From Ectothiorhodospira mobilis (lineage in GTDB: Bacteria; Pseudomonadota; Gammaproteobacteria; Ectothiorhodospirales; Ectothiorhodospiraceae), in contig NZ_FOUO01000003.1 of the NCBI RefSeq assembly GCF_900114895.1, positions 62,001 to 126,000 of the forward strand: a stretch of 64,000 nucleotides of DNA, read 5' to 3'. Position numbers and translations under genes: made by a program. The notes beneath the pieces were generated by a model. It made no database searches. It was not told the origin of the DNA and saw only the letters and a list, made by a program, of their open reading frames with translations. Below, piece by piece: positions 18,936 to 26,961 of the stretch (the first letter of the stretch is position 1; the number at the start of each line of letters is the position of its first letter).

Positions 18936-19386
18936 GACGCAAGAGGTCGAGATCTACACCGACGGGGCCTGCCGCGGCAACCCTGGCCCCGGCGGCTGGG
19001 GGGCGGTGCTGCGCTATCGCGGGCAGGAGAAACACCTCAGCGGGGGCGAGGCGGAGACCACCAACAACCGCATGGAACTGATGGCGGCCATCCAGGCCCT
19101 GGAGACCCTCAAGCGCCCCTGCCGTGTGCACCTGACCACCGACTCCCAGTACGTGAAGAACGGCGTGAACCAGTGGATGCCCAACTGGAAGCGCCGGGGT
19201 TGGCGCACCGCCGCCGGCCAGCCGGTGAAGAATCAGGACCTGTGGCAGCGCCTGGATGCGGCGGCCTCGCGCCACCAGGTGTCCTGGCACTGGGTGCGCG
19301 GCCATTCGGGCCACCCGGAGAACGAACTGGCGGACCGGCTGGCGAACCAGGCCATCGATGCCCTGGGGGCCGCGGCCCCCGGGTGA
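18928..19386 (+). CDS. rnhA: Ribonuclease HI
   Basis: Degrades the RNA strand of RNA-DNA hybrids, removing primers and R-loops. The 152-residue product carries all catalytic acidic residues: Asp12 ([16 protein letters not shown]), Glu50 (NNRMEL), Asp72 ([11 protein letters not shown]) and Asp136 ([10 protein letters not shown]), each offset by two from E. coli. The start is GTG 18928, with AGGAGAAGAG before it, inside the end of the methyltransferase gene. It precedes dnaQ, a conserved neighbour. Confidence 0.97.
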   Translation: MTETQEVEIYTDGACRGNPGPGGWGAVLRYRGQEKHLSGGEAETTNNRMELMAAIQALETLKRPCRVHLTTDSQYVKNGVNQWMPNWKRRGWRTAAGQPVKNQDLWQRLDAAASRHQVSWHWVRGHSGHPENELADRLANQAIDALGAAAPG

Positions 19387-19465
19387 GGGGCCCCGGGCCT
19401 GTCCCCCGCCGATCCCCTGTAGCGACTGTCCCCCTTTGCCGATACCCCAGCGATCCATCCAGCCC

Positions 19466-20191
19466 ATGCCCACCGATACGCCCTACGACGATGTCCCCAG
19501 CCGCCAGGTGGTCCTGGATACGGAGACCACGGGCCTGGAGCCGAGCCAGGGTCACCGCATCATCGAGATCGGCTGTGTCGAGCTGGTGCGCCGCCGGCCC
19601 ACGCGCCGGCACTATCACCAGTACCTGCAGCCGGACCGGGAGGTGGATGCCGGGGCCGTGGAGGTGCACGGCATCACCAACGAGTTCCTGGCGGACAAGC
19701 CCCGTTTCGCGGACGTGGCGGCCACCTTCCTGGAATTCATCCGCGGCGCGGAATTGATCATCCACAACGCCCCCTTCGACGTGGGCTTCATCAACCACGA
19801 ACTGGCCCGGCTGGAAGGGGACTGGGGGCGGGTGGAGGATCATTGTCGCATCATCGATTCCCTGGCCCTGGCGCGGCAGATGCATCCGGGGCAGCGCAAC
19901 AGCCTGGATGCCCTGTGCAAGCGCTACGACATCGACAACTCCGGGCGCGATCTGCACGGGGCGCTGCTGGACGCCCGCATCCTGGCGGATGTCTATCTGG
20001 CCATGACCGGGGGACAGAAGACCCTTGCCCTGGGCGGGGACGGGGAGGTGAGCAGCCAGCAGTCCGGCGCGGAGGGGATCCGCCGCCTGCCGGCGGAGCG
20101 GCCGCGGCTGGCGGTGATCCGTGCAGATGAGGGGGAGGTTGCCGCCCACGCCCGCCTGCTGGAGCGCCTGGGCTGCGCCGAGCCCTGGTGA
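19466..20191 (+). CDS. dnaQ: DNA polymerase III epsilon subunit (proofreading exonuclease)
   Basis: 3'-5' exonuclease that proofreads for the replicative polymerase. From ATG 19466 it is 241 residues (E. coli 243). The DEDD exonuclease motifs are clear: VLDTETTGLEPSQGHRIIEIG with Asp18 and Glu20, HNAPFDVGFINHEL, and HGALLDARILADVYLAMTGG with the motif III His and Asp. The C-terminal region (about 190-241), which binds the polymerase alpha subunit, is less conserved, as usual. No strong Shine-Dalgarno is visible. It follows rnhA on the same strand with a 79-bp gap and converges on smpB. Confidence 0.95.
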   Translation: MPTDTPYDDVPSRQVVLDTETTGLEPSQGHRIIEIGCVELVRRRPTRRHYHQYLQPDREVDAGAVEVHGITNEFLADKPRFADVAATFLEFIRGAELIIHNAPFDVGFINHELARLEGDWGRVEDHCRIIDSLALARQMHPGQRNSLDALCKRYDIDNSGRDLHGALLDARILADVYLAMTGGQKTLALGGDGEVSSQQSGAEGIRRLPAERPRLAVIRADEGEVAAHARLLERLGCAEPW

Positions 20192-20206
20192 GGGGCCGCG
20201 CCGCCC

Positions 20207-20683
20207 TCAGTGGATCTTGAGGGTGCGGGCCTTCTCCCGCTGCCAGTCCCGCTCCTTCTCCACGGCCCGCTTGTCATGGGCCTTCTTGCCCTTGGCCAGA
20301 CCCACCTCCAGCTTCGCCCGGCCCCGTTTCCAATAGAGGGCCAGGGGCACCAGGGTGTAGCCACGGCGCTCCACCAGACCGATGAGCTTGCTCAGTTCCT
20401 CGCTGTGGAGCAGGAGCTTGCGCGTGCGCGTGGGGTCCGGGGAGATGTGGGTGGAGGCCGTGGGCAGGGGGGTGATATGGGCCCCCAGCAGCCAGGCCTC
20501 CCCCTTCTTGATGAGGACGTAGCTCTCGCTCAACTGGGCACGGCCCGCCCGCAGGCTCTTGACCTCCCAGCCCTCCAGGGACAGACCGGCCTCGTAGCGG
20601 TCCTCGATGAAGTAATCGTGGCGTGCCTTCTTGTTGAGGGCGATGGTGTTGCCGCCGCCCGTATTCTTCTGTTTCTTGCTCAT
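20207..20683 (-). CDS. smpB: SsrA-binding protein SmpB
   Basis: Partner of tmRNA in trans-translation rescue of stalled ribosomes. The 158-residue product has the family landmarks: [61 protein letters not shown] and the basic C-terminal tail ending [11 protein letters not shown]-like. The tmRNA gene itself was not seen in this window. It is divergent from the NSS transporter and precedes ratA-rnfH in the order common to gammaproteobacteria, with the transporter inserted between. Confidence 0.97.
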   Translation of the reverse strand: MSKKQKNTGGGNTIALNKKARHDYFIEDRYEAGLSLEGWEVKSLRAGRAQLSESYVLIKKGEAWLLGAHITPLPTASTHISPDPTRTRKLLLHSEELSKLIGLVERRGYTLVPLALYWKRGRAKLEVGLAKGKKAHDKRAVEKERDWQREKARTLKIH

Positions 20684-20747
20684 GGGGCCATTGTACTTTG
20701 GACCTTGAAAGCAAAGCCATCCGCAAGGGGGCCGGGGCCCTCAGGCG

Positions 20748-20776
20748 TTGAGACCGGGACGGAATTTCCTCAGAAT
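20748..20776 (+). promoter_or_regulatory. Weak sigma-70 promoter candidate for the NSS transporter
   Basis: TTGAGA at 20748-20753, a 17-nt spacer and CAGAAT at 20771-20776 lie 25 bp before the transporter start, in the 117-bp divergent gap with smpB. Each hexamer matches only moderately, so this is a suggestion. Confidence 0.35.
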
Positions 20777-20800
20777 ATTGCAGTCATTCGGAGGATGCCC

Positions 20801-22195
20801 ATGAGAAAAGAAACCTCGATCCATGGCCAGTGGTCGTCGAAACTGGCCTTCGTGCTGGCGGCCACCGGGTCTGCGGTGGGCCTGGGGAACATCTGGCGCT
20901 TCCCCTATATCACCGGCGAGAACGGCGGCGGGGCCTTTGTCCTGGTCTACTTGATGTGCATCTTGCTCATCGGTCTGCCGGTGATGATCGGGGAGATCCT
21001 CCTGGGCCGGCGCGGCCGCCAGAGCCCCATCAACACCATGACCAGTCTGTCCCACGAGGAAGGGCTGAGCCGCGCCTGGAGTCTGATCGGCTGGCTCGGC
21101 GTGGCGGCGGCCTTCATGATCCTCTCCTTCTACAGCGTCATCGCCGGCTGGTCCCTGTCCTATGTCTTTCGTACCGCGGGCGGGGCCTTCACGGGCCTGG
21201 ACGTGGACGGGGTGCGCGGGGTCTTCGAAGGTCTGGTGTCGGATCCGGAGCGCCTGCTGGCCTGGCATACCGTATTCATGGTGATGAACGTGCTGGTGGT
21301 GGCCCGTGGGGTGCGTTCGGGGCTGGAGCAGGCGGTGAAGTTCCTCATGCCGGCCCTGCTGGGCCTGCTCCTGGTGCTGGTGATCTACGCCGTCTCCATC
21401 GGTCATTTCGCGGAAGGCATGCGTTTCCTCTTCGCCCCGGACTTCAGCAAGATCAACGGCGAGGTGGTGCTCATGGCCATGGGCCAGGCCTTCTTCACCC
21501 TGAGTCTGGGCATGGGGGCCATCATGATCTACGGCTCCTATCTCAGCTCCCGGGCCTCCATCATGCGCACCTCCGCCACCGTGGTCTCGGCGGACACCCT
21601 GGTGGCCGTCCTTGCCGGGGTGGCCATCTTCCCCATCGTCTTCGCCAGCGGTCTGCAGCCGGATGAGGGCCCCGGTCTGATCTTCGTCACCCTGCCCATG
21701 GCCTTCTCCGGGATGCCCGGGGGGGTGATCTTCGGCACCCTGTTCTTCATCCTCCTGGTGATGGCCGCCTGGACCTCCTCCATCTCCCTCATGGAGCCGG
21801 CGGTGGCCTGGCTGGTGGAGAACCGGGACATGGAACGGGTCAAGGCCTCGGTCCTCGTCGGCCTCGTGGCCTGGGTCCTGGGCATCGGCACGGTGCTGTC
21901 CTTCAACCTCTGGTCCTCGCCCATCGGTTTCCATCTGGACCTGGGGGGTGAGGAGCCGGTCTTCATCGGCGGCACCATCTTCTCCATGATGGATTACCTC
22001 ACCTCCAACGTCCTGCTGCCCCTGGGCGGGCTGTTCATCGCCCTGTTCGTGGGCTGGCGCATGACGCGCCGCTCGGTCCAGGACGAGCTGGGCGTGGGTA
22101 CGGGCCTGCTGTTCCGGGGGTGGTACGCCGTCTTGCGATTCGTGGCGCCGGTGGGCATCCTGCTGGTGTTCCTCAACGCCGTGAATCTCATCTAG
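20801..22195 (+). CDS. Neurotransmitter:sodium symporter (NSS/SNF) family transporter
   Basis: Sodium-coupled inner-membrane transporter related to LeuT and TnaT/MhsT. The 464 residues from ATG 20801 are preceded by GGAGG at ideal spacing. The family signature in TM1 is intact (LAATGSAVGLGNIWRFPYI), followed by GGGAFVLVYL and about 11 membrane segments. This family usually takes up amino acids, but the substrate here cannot be read from sequence. An upstream in-frame extension is antisense to smpB and not part of the gene. It sits between smpB and ratA, where E. coli has no such gene. Confidence 0.9.
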   Translation: MRKETSIHGQWSSKLAFVLAATGSAVGLGNIWRFPYITGENGGGAFVLVYLMCILLIGLPVMIGEILLGRRGRQSPINTMTSLSHEEGLSRAWSLIGWLGVAAAFMILSFYSVIAGWSLSYVFRTAGGAFTGLDVDGVRGVFEGLVSDPERLLAWHTVFMVMNVLVVARGVRSGLEQAVKFLMPALLGLLLVLVIYAVSIGHFAEGMRFLFAPDFSKINGEVVLMAMGQAFFTLSLGMGAIMIYGSYLSSRASIMRTSATVVSADTLVAVLAGVAIFPIVFASGLQPDEGPGLIFVTLPMAFSGMPGGVIFGTLFFILLVMAAWTSSISLMEPAVAWLVENRDMERVKASVLVGLVAWVLGIGTVLSFNLWSSPIGFHLDLGGEEPVFIGGTIFSMMDYLTSNVLLPLGGLFIALFVGWRMTRRSVQDELGVGTGLLFRGWYAVLRFVAPVGILLVFLNAVNLI

Positions 22196-22207
22196 CCGGG
22201 GCCTGCC

Positions 22208-22645
22208 ATGTCCTCCATCAGTCGTCAGGCGGTGGTGCCCTACACCCCGCAGGAGATGTTCGATCTGGTGAACGATGTCGAGTCCTATCCCCGCTTCCTG
22301 CCGGGGTGCCGTTCCGCCGCCGTGCTGGAGCGCGGGGATGACGAGGTCAAGGCCAGTGTGGAGCTGGCCAAGGGGGCGGTGCGCAAGTCCTTCACCACCC
22401 GCAACCGGCTGCAACGGCACAAGATGATCGAGATGCGGCTGGTGGAGGGCCCCTTCCGGCAGCTGGAGGGCTTCTGGCGCTTCGATGCCCTGGAGGACGG
22501 ACGTACCCGGGTGGCGCTGGATCTGGATTTCGAGTTCTCCAGCCGCCTGGTGCGTGCGGTGGTGGGGCCGGTCTTCCATCAGGTGGCCAACAGCCTGGTG
22601 GAGGCCTTCGTGCGGCGAGCGCGGGAGGTCTATGGTGTCCGTTGA
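22208..22645 (+). CDS. ratA: RatA family protein (START/polyketide cyclase fold, Coq10-like)
   Basis: A 145-residue START-domain protein starting [21 protein letters not shown] with the family segments [17 protein letters not shown] and [19 protein letters not shown]. In E. coli, RatA was reported to interfere with ribosome subunit association, while its close relation to Coq10 suggests a ubiquinone-binding role; the sequence alone does not choose between them. It overlaps rnfH by 14 bp, the conserved ratA-rnfH pairing. Confidence 0.92.
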   Translation: MSSISRQAVVPYTPQEMFDLVNDVESYPRFLPGCRSAAVLERGDDEVKASVELAKGAVRKSFTTRNRLQRHKMIEMRLVEGPFRQLEGFWRFDALEDGRTRVALDLDFEFSSRLVRAVVGPVFHQVANSLVEAFVRRAREVYGVR

Positions 22646-22931
22646 AGCAGGAACAGGGCTGAAGGTGGAGGTGGCCTACGCCAAGCCCGAGGACCAGGCG
22701 GTGCTGGAGGTAACGTTGCCGCCGCAGGCCACGGTGGAGGAGGCCATCCGCGCCTCCGGGATCCTGGAGCGCTTCCCGGAGATCGATCTGTCCGCCAATA
22801 AGGTGGGGATCTACGGAAAACTCACCCGGCTGGATGCCCCCTTGCGGGACCGGGACCGGGTGGAGATCTATCGCCCCCTGATCGCCGATCCCCGGGCGGC
22901 CCGACGCCGCCGGGCCGCGGGCGGGGCCTGA
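22632..22931 (+). CDS. rnfH: RnfH family ubiquitin-like protein
   Basis: A 99-residue protein of the RnfH/RatB family with a beta-grasp fold and unclear function. Recognisable stretches are [38 protein letters not shown] and the C-terminal half [20 protein letters not shown] followed by [14 protein letters not shown] 22632 is preceded by GGGAGG and lies inside the 3' end of ratA. Despite the name there are no rnf electron-transport genes in the window. The tail is Arg/Ala-rich. Confidence 0.9.
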   Translation: MVSVEAGTGLKVEVAYAKPEDQAVLEVTLPPQATVEEAIRASGILERFPEIDLSANKVGIYGKLTRLDAPLRDRDRVEIYRPLIADPRAARRRRAAGGA

Positions 22932-22950
22932 ACCCGCCCCGCCTTCCCGT

Positions 22951-23277
22951 TCATCCCTCTTCCAGCCCGCGGATGGCCTCCACGCGGCCGTCCTGGAACT
23001 GCAGCGTCACCCGGCGGCGTTGCGTCTGGCCGTCCCCCCGCTTCAGGTAGTACACATAGTCCCAGCGCTCTCCGCCGTGGAAGGGGTCCTGCAGCAGGGG
23101 TTCCCCCAGGAGGAAGCGCACCTGTGCCGGCGTCATCCCGCGGCGCAGCTGCTCCACCCGCTCCTCCTCCAGGGCATTGCCCTGCTGGATGTCCAGGCGG
23201 TGCACGGTCAGCAGGTTTGATCCGCATCCATGCAGCAGGCCGAAAACGAGAGTAGAATAAAGAATGAGTCTTGCCAT
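22951..23277 (-). CDS. bamE: Outer membrane assembly lipoprotein BamE (SmpA/OmlA)
   Basis: Small lipoprotein of the BAM complex that inserts beta-barrel proteins in the outer membrane. From ATG 23277 it is 108 residues, with a lipoprotein signal ending LLHGC (lipidated Cys18). The mature domain has HRLDIQQGNALEEERVEQLR, GMTPAQVRFLLGEPLLQDPF and RWDYVYYLKRG, all typical. It is divergent from fur across a 113-bp gap and converges on rnfH. Confidence 0.95.
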   Translation of the reverse strand: MARLILYSTLVFGLLHGCGSNLLTVHRLDIQQGNALEEERVEQLRRGMTPAQVRFLLGEPLLQDPFHGGERWDYVYYLKRGDGQTQRRRVTLQFQDGRVEAIRGLEEG

Positions 23278-23390
23278 GATTGCGTCCGAAAAGCGGCGGT
23301 GAGTTGCAAGATGAATGATCAGCCACACAATCTGTCGCGGGCGATTCTACACTAGGGAGCGGTGGGATCCCGTCTGGAGTCTGCATTTCC

Positions 23391-23834
23391 ATGGAAACCC
23401 AAGAACTGAAAAAGGCCGGACTCAAGGTGACCCTGCCGCGGGTGAAGATCCTGGAGATCCTGGAGCGGGCGGAGGATCACCACCTCAGCGCGGAGATGAT
23501 CTACCGGCAGTTGCTGGAGGCCGGAGAGGAGATCGGCCTGGCCACCGTCTATCGGGTGCTGACCCAATTCGAGGGGGCGGGCCTGGTGAACCGGCACCAC
23601 TTCGAGGGCAATCAGGCGGTCTTCGAACTGGAGCGGGGAGGGCATCACGATCACATCGTCTGCGTCAAGTGCGGCCGGGTGGAGGAGTTCGTGGACCCGG
23701 TGATCGAGGAGCGCCAGCGGGCCATCGCCGAGGAGCGTGGTTTTCGGATCAAGGATCATGCCCTGATCATCTATGGCGAATGCAAGGATGAGGCCTGCCC
23801 CTACGATACGCACACGGACGAAGATGACGACTGA
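23391..23834 (+). CDS. fur: Ferric uptake regulator Fur
   Basis: Iron-responsive dimeric repressor. The 147-residue product has the winged-helix DNA-binding half (LKVTLPRVKILEILERAED, GLATVYRVLTQFEGAGLVNRH split here) and the metal-binding/dimerisation half, with HHDHIVCVKCGRVEEFVD carrying the His cluster and CxxC, and a C-terminal GECKDEACPYDTHTDEDDD. The upstream gap (23278-23390), shared with bamE, shows no convincing Fur box. Its last 34 bp overlap the 3' end of recN on the opposite strand. Confidence 0.97.
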   Translation: METQELKKAGLKVTLPRVKILEILERAEDHHLSAEMIYRQLLEAGEEIGLATVYRVLTQFEGAGLVNRHHFEGNQAVFELERGGHHDHIVCVKCGRVEEFVDPVIEERQRAIAEERGFRIKDHALIIYGECKDEACPYDTHTDEDDD

Positions 23835-25510
23835 TCCCCGTCGCCCTCCACGGCCCGGTCCATCATCTCCCGGGCATGGGCCAGGGTCTGGCGGGTGATC
23901 TCCAGCCCGCCCAGCATGCGCGCCAGTTCCTCCACCCTCTGCTCCCGTTCCAGGGGGCGGATGCGGGTCTCGGTATGATCCCTGCCCTTCTCCTTGCATA
24001 CCTGCAGATGGTGGTGCCCCTGGGCCGCCACCTGGGGCAGGTGGGTGACGCACAGGACCTGGCGGTGCGCGCCCAGGGTGCGTAGCTGGCGTCCCACCAC
24101 CTCGGCGACGCCGCCGCCGATGCCCGTGTCCACCTCGTCGAAGATCAGCGTGGCAGTGGGCAGGGCGCGGGCGGCGATCATCTGGATGGCCAGACTGATG
24201 CGCGAGAGTTCCCCCCCGGAGGCCACCCGGGCCAGGGGTTGCAGGGGCTGCCCGGGGTTGGCGCTGATGCGGAAGGTGATATGGTCCATGCCCTGGGGGG
24301 TGAGGCGCGCCTCCTGCGCCGGTTCCACGGCGCATTCGAATCGTCCCCCCTCCATGCCCAGGGCCTGCATCGCCCGGGTGACCGCCTCGGAGAAGGTTCC
24401 GGCGGCGGTGCGCCGGGACTGGCTGAGGGCATCGGCCGCTTCGCGGCAGGCCTCCAGGGCCTTGGCCGTTTCCTGCTCCAGGGACGCCAGGTCCCCCGTT
24501 TCCCCCTCCAGGGTCTCCAACTCGGCGGCCAGGTCCTCCCGTACCTGGGGTAACGCCTCCGGTTCCACCCGGTGCTTGCGGGCCAGGTCCTGGAATGCGG
24601 CCATGCGCCCCTCCACGTGCTGCAGCCGTGCCGGGTCCGCCTCCAGGCCGTCGGCGTAGCGGCGCAGACCGTCGCAGGCCTCGCGGATCTGGATCTGGGC
24701 GCTGGTGAGCAGCTGACGGGGGTCATCCAGGCGGTGATCCAGCCCCTGCAGTTGTTCCAGTTCGCTGCAGGTGTGCCCCAGGGTGGACTCGACGCTGCCA
24801 TCCGCCGCATACAGGGCCTGGTAGGCGGTCTCCGCCACCTCCAGGAGGCGGCCGGTGTGGGCCAGGCGGTGGTGCTCCTCCTCCAGTTGCTGCCATTCCC
24901 CCGGGGCGGGATCCAGTCCGTCCAGTTCTTCCACCTGGAAGCGCAGCAGTTCCCGGCGGGCCTCCCGGGCCTCCTGTTCACCGCTCAGGCCCTCCAGCCG
25001 CCGCTGGAGCCGGTGCCAGTGGGTGTAGGTCTCGGCCATGGCCTGTACCCGCTGCGGGTGATCGGCGTAGTCATCCAGGATGCGTCGCTGTACCTCCCGG
25101 CGCATGAGGGACTGGTGGGCATGCTGGCCGTGGATGTCCACCAGCATCTCCCCCAGGGTGCGCAGGGATTGCAGGGTGGTGGGGGAGCCGTTGATCCAGG
25201 CCCGGCTGCGGCCGTCCCGGCCCACCACCCGCCGCAGCAGGCATTCCTGATCGTCCATCCCCTGTTCCCGCAGCCAGTGCGCGGCCGCCGCCTCGCCGCT
25301 GATGTCCATCTGTACGCTCACCTCGGCGCGATCGGCCCCCTGGCGCACCACCGAGGGGTCCGCCCGGTCCCCCAGCACCAGCCCCAGGGCGTCCACGAGG
25401 ATGGATTTGCCCGCCCCGGTCTCGCCGGTGAGGACGGTCATGCCGGGTGCAAGCTCCAGGGAGAGCTCATCGATGATGGCAAAGTCGCGGATGTGGATGT
25501 GGGTGAGCAT
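23801..25510 (-). CDS. recN: DNA repair protein RecN
   Basis: SMC-like ATPase acting in double-strand-break repair. The 569 residues start MLTHIHIRDFAIIDELSLEL, followed by Walker A GETGAGKS. Long coiled-coil arms lie at about 160-370, and the C-terminal half has the ABC signature-like VASGGELSRISLAIQM and Walker B TLIFDEVDTGIGG. The C-terminus ends with an unusual serine run (DQSSSSSVCVS) encoded in the part that overlaps fur. In E. coli recN is LexA-controlled; I saw no clear LexA box just upstream here. Confidence 0.96.
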   Translation of the reverse strand: MLTHIHIRDFAIIDELSLELAPGMTVLTGETGAGKSILVDALGLVLGDRADPSVVRQGADRAEVSVQMDISGEAAAAHWLREQGMDDQECLLRRVVGRDGRSRAWINGSPTTLQSLRTLGEMLVDIHGQHAHQSLMRREVQRRILDDYADHPQRVQAMAETYTHWHRLQRRLEGLSGEQEAREARRELLRFQVEELDGLDPAPGEWQQLEEEHHRLAHTGRLLEVAETAYQALYAADGSVESTLGHTCSELEQLQGLDHRLDDPRQLLTSAQIQIREACDGLRRYADGLEADPARLQHVEGRMAAFQDLARKHRVEPEALPQVREDLAAELETLEGETGDLASLEQETAKALEACREAADALSQSRRTAAGTFSEAVTRAMQALGMEGGRFECAVEPAQEARLTPQGMDHITFRISANPGQPLQPLARVASGGELSRISLAIQMIAARALPTATLIFDEVDTGIGGGVAEVVGRQLRTLGAHRQVLCVTHLPQVAAQGHHHLQVCKEKGRDHTETRIRPLEREQRVEELARMLGGLEITRQTLAHAREMMDRAVEGDGDQSSSSSVCVS

Positions 25511-25590
25511 GGCGCTGTGGGCTCGCTCTCATGGCTGCGGGATGGGTGCCGTGCCAGGCGGGATCCGGCACCCCTGCCGGGGGCGGGGGG

Positions 25591-25854
25591 TCATGCCGCC
25601 TCCCCGGAAGGGGGCCAGTCCAGCTCCAGCTGGCGGGGTGCGGGCTGGGGGGCGCGGGTCAGACCCGAGACCCGTACCCCCAAAAGCCGCAGCCGCTCCC
25701 CCGGGGCGGCGCGCCCGCCGATCACCAGCGGCAGACCCGCCAGCTCCGGGCGGCGCAGCCGTTCCACGGAGGCGTAGAAGGCGTCCATGTCCAGGTGGGC
25801 GATGCGGCGCTGCGGTGGATGCATGGGTTCAGGCTCCGGTCCTCCCGCCTGCAC
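25591..25854 (-). pseudogene. dinB: Internally deleted remnant of DNA polymerase IV (dinB)
   Basis: This 87-codon frame joins the two ends of a Y-family polymerase. Residues 18-47 ([20 protein letters not shown] onward to LVIGG) match the Pol IV N-terminus, with the first catalytic Asp22. Residues 53-80 ([13 protein letters not shown], then RQLELDW) match the Pol IV C-terminal little-finger end. About 270 residues between them, including the second catalytic motif (SxDE), are missing, so it cannot be a polymerase. The frame stays open through the junction at about residues 47-53, which suggests a clean in-frame deletion. It lies between recN and nadK, where E. coli has no gene. Possible starts are 25854 and 25824. 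Confidence 0.75.
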
Positions 25855-25890
25855 TGCCGCCAGGTACGCGGCGTGTGGCGGGGCGATGAA

Positions 25891-25906
25891 CTGTATGCAT
25901 TGTCAG
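25891..25906 (-). promoter_or_regulatory. LexA-box-like site upstream of the dinB remnant
   Basis: Read on the minus strand the site is CTGACAATGCATACAG, close to the gammaproteobacterial LexA consensus CTGTATATATATACAG. The right half ends in the perfect ACAG, but the left CTGT is CTGA. It lies 37 bp upstream of the remnant's first possible start, where a dinB SOS operator would be expected. The remaining sequence from 25855 to 25951 shows nothing else I recognise. Confidence 0.4.
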
Positions 25907-25951
25907 GAATGCGTTCCGTCCTGTCCAGTACATGGCAAGCCGCCGGCGGCC

Positions 25952-26833
25952 TCAGGGCTGTTCCCCCCAGCCCAGTTTCACCCGCAGGATCTGCAGGTAA
26001 TCGTAGCCCGGGGGGTGGATCAGGCGCAGCTTGCGGGGCTTGCTGCGGATGACGATGCGGTCCAGGGGCTCCATGTCGATGGTGTCCTGTCCGTCCAGGG
26101 CCGCCTGTGCCCGGGTGCGGCTGTTCTCGTTCACGGCGATCTCCACGCGGCTGCCGGCGGGGACCACCAGGGGGCGGTGGCTGAGGCCGTGGGGGCAGAT
26201 GGGCACCAGCACCACGGCGTCCAGGTCCGGGCTCAGGATGGGGCCACCGCCGGAGAGGGCATAGGCCGTGGAGCCGGTGGGGGTGGCCACCACCATGCCG
26301 TCGGCCCGCTGGGTGTGGACGAAACGCCCGTCGATCCAGGTGTCGAATTCGATCATGCGCACCACGTCGCGGATATGCAGCACCACGTCGTTGAGGGCAT
26401 CCCCCTGGGCCACTTCCTGCTCCCCCCGCATCACCCGGGCGTGGAGCATGCGCCGGTGGTCCTCCATGTAGTGCCCCGAGAGGATCTCGTCCAGCCGGCC
26501 CAGCATCTCCTGGGGGGAGACATCCACCAGGAAGCCCAGGCGGCCGGCATTGATCCCCAGCAGGGGGACGCCGTGGTCCACCAGGGTGCGGGCGGCGGCC
26601 AGGAAGGTGCCGTCCCCCCCCACCACGATGGCCAGGTCCGCCTCCCGGGCGATGTCCTCCCGCTGCACCGCCTCGCCGTCCGGGATGTCCCGGATCTGTT
26701 CCACCGTGGTGGGGTCCAGGAGCAGGCGCCGCCGGTGGTGGCGCAGGTGTGCAATGAGGGTGCGCAGGATCTCCGCCAGGCGGGTGTCCGTGGTCTTGGC
26801 GATGATGCCGATGGTGTCGAAATGCTCTGCCAT
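25952..26833 (-). CDS. nadK: NAD kinase
   Basis: Phosphorylates NAD to NADP with ATP (or polyphosphate), the cell's route to NADP. The 293-residue product has the diagnostic GGDGTFLAAARTL motif, followed by the family's second signature, TPTGSTAYALSGGGPIL, and EIAVNENSRTRAQA. Length equals E. coli NadK (292). The order nadK-recN and the divergence from the grpE/hrcA side are conserved in gammaproteobacteria. Its upstream region overlaps the divergent hrcA promoter. Confidence 0.97.
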   Translation of the reverse strand: MAEHFDTIGIIAKTTDTRLAEILRTLIAHLRHHRRRLLLDPTTVEQIRDIPDGEAVQREDIAREADLAIVVGGDGTFLAAARTLVDHGVPLLGINAGRLGFLVDVSPQEMLGRLDEILSGHYMEDHRRMLHARVMRGEQEVAQGDALNDVVLHIRDVVRMIEFDTWIDGRFVHTQRADGMVVATPTGSTAYALSGGGPILSPDLDAVVLVPICPHGLSHRPLVVPAGSRVEIAVNENSRTRAQAALDGQDTIDMEPLDRIVIRSKPRKLRLIHPPGYDYLQILRVKLGWGEQP

Positions 26834-26891
26834 GGGGGGATTATGGTGGAAACCTATCGTCGAGTGTATGGCTAGCGGGGCCGGGGCTTTC

Positions 26892-26919
26892 TTGACAGTT
26901 CATGGCCGCTGTGTACCAT
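26892..26919 (+). promoter_or_regulatory. Sigma-70 promoter of the hrcA operon
   Basis: TTGACA at 26892-26897 (a perfect -35), a 16-nt spacer and TACCAT at 26914-26919 lie just before the CIRCE element. The predicted transcription start falls at about 26926, the first base of the operator, so HrcA binding would block initiation directly. Confidence 0.7.
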
Positions 26920-26925
26920 GCACAA

Positions 26926-26952
26926 CTGGCACTCCATGCCTGAGAGTGCCAA
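26926..26952 (+). promoter_or_regulatory. CIRCE operator (HrcA binding site)
   Basis: CTGGCACTC at 26926-26934, a 9-nt spacer and GAGTGCCAA at 26944-26952 match the CIRCE consensus (TTAGCACTC-N9-GAGTGCTAA) with exact spacing and a compensating A-to-G/T-to-C pair that keeps symmetry. It sits between the promoter and the hrcA ATG, 9 bp before the start, as in other autoregulated hrcA operons. Confidence 0.9.
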
Positions 26953-26961
26953 GGTGGCCCC

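Noticed and set aside
20210-20800. A 197-codon upstream extension of the NSS transporter
   Set aside because: It runs antisense to smpB. The proper start at 20801 has an ideal GGAGG and the expected N-terminus.
23278-23390. Possible Fur box between bamE and fur
   Set aside because: GCAAGATGAATGATCAGCC has only faint similarity to the 19-bp Fur consensus and no good dyad.
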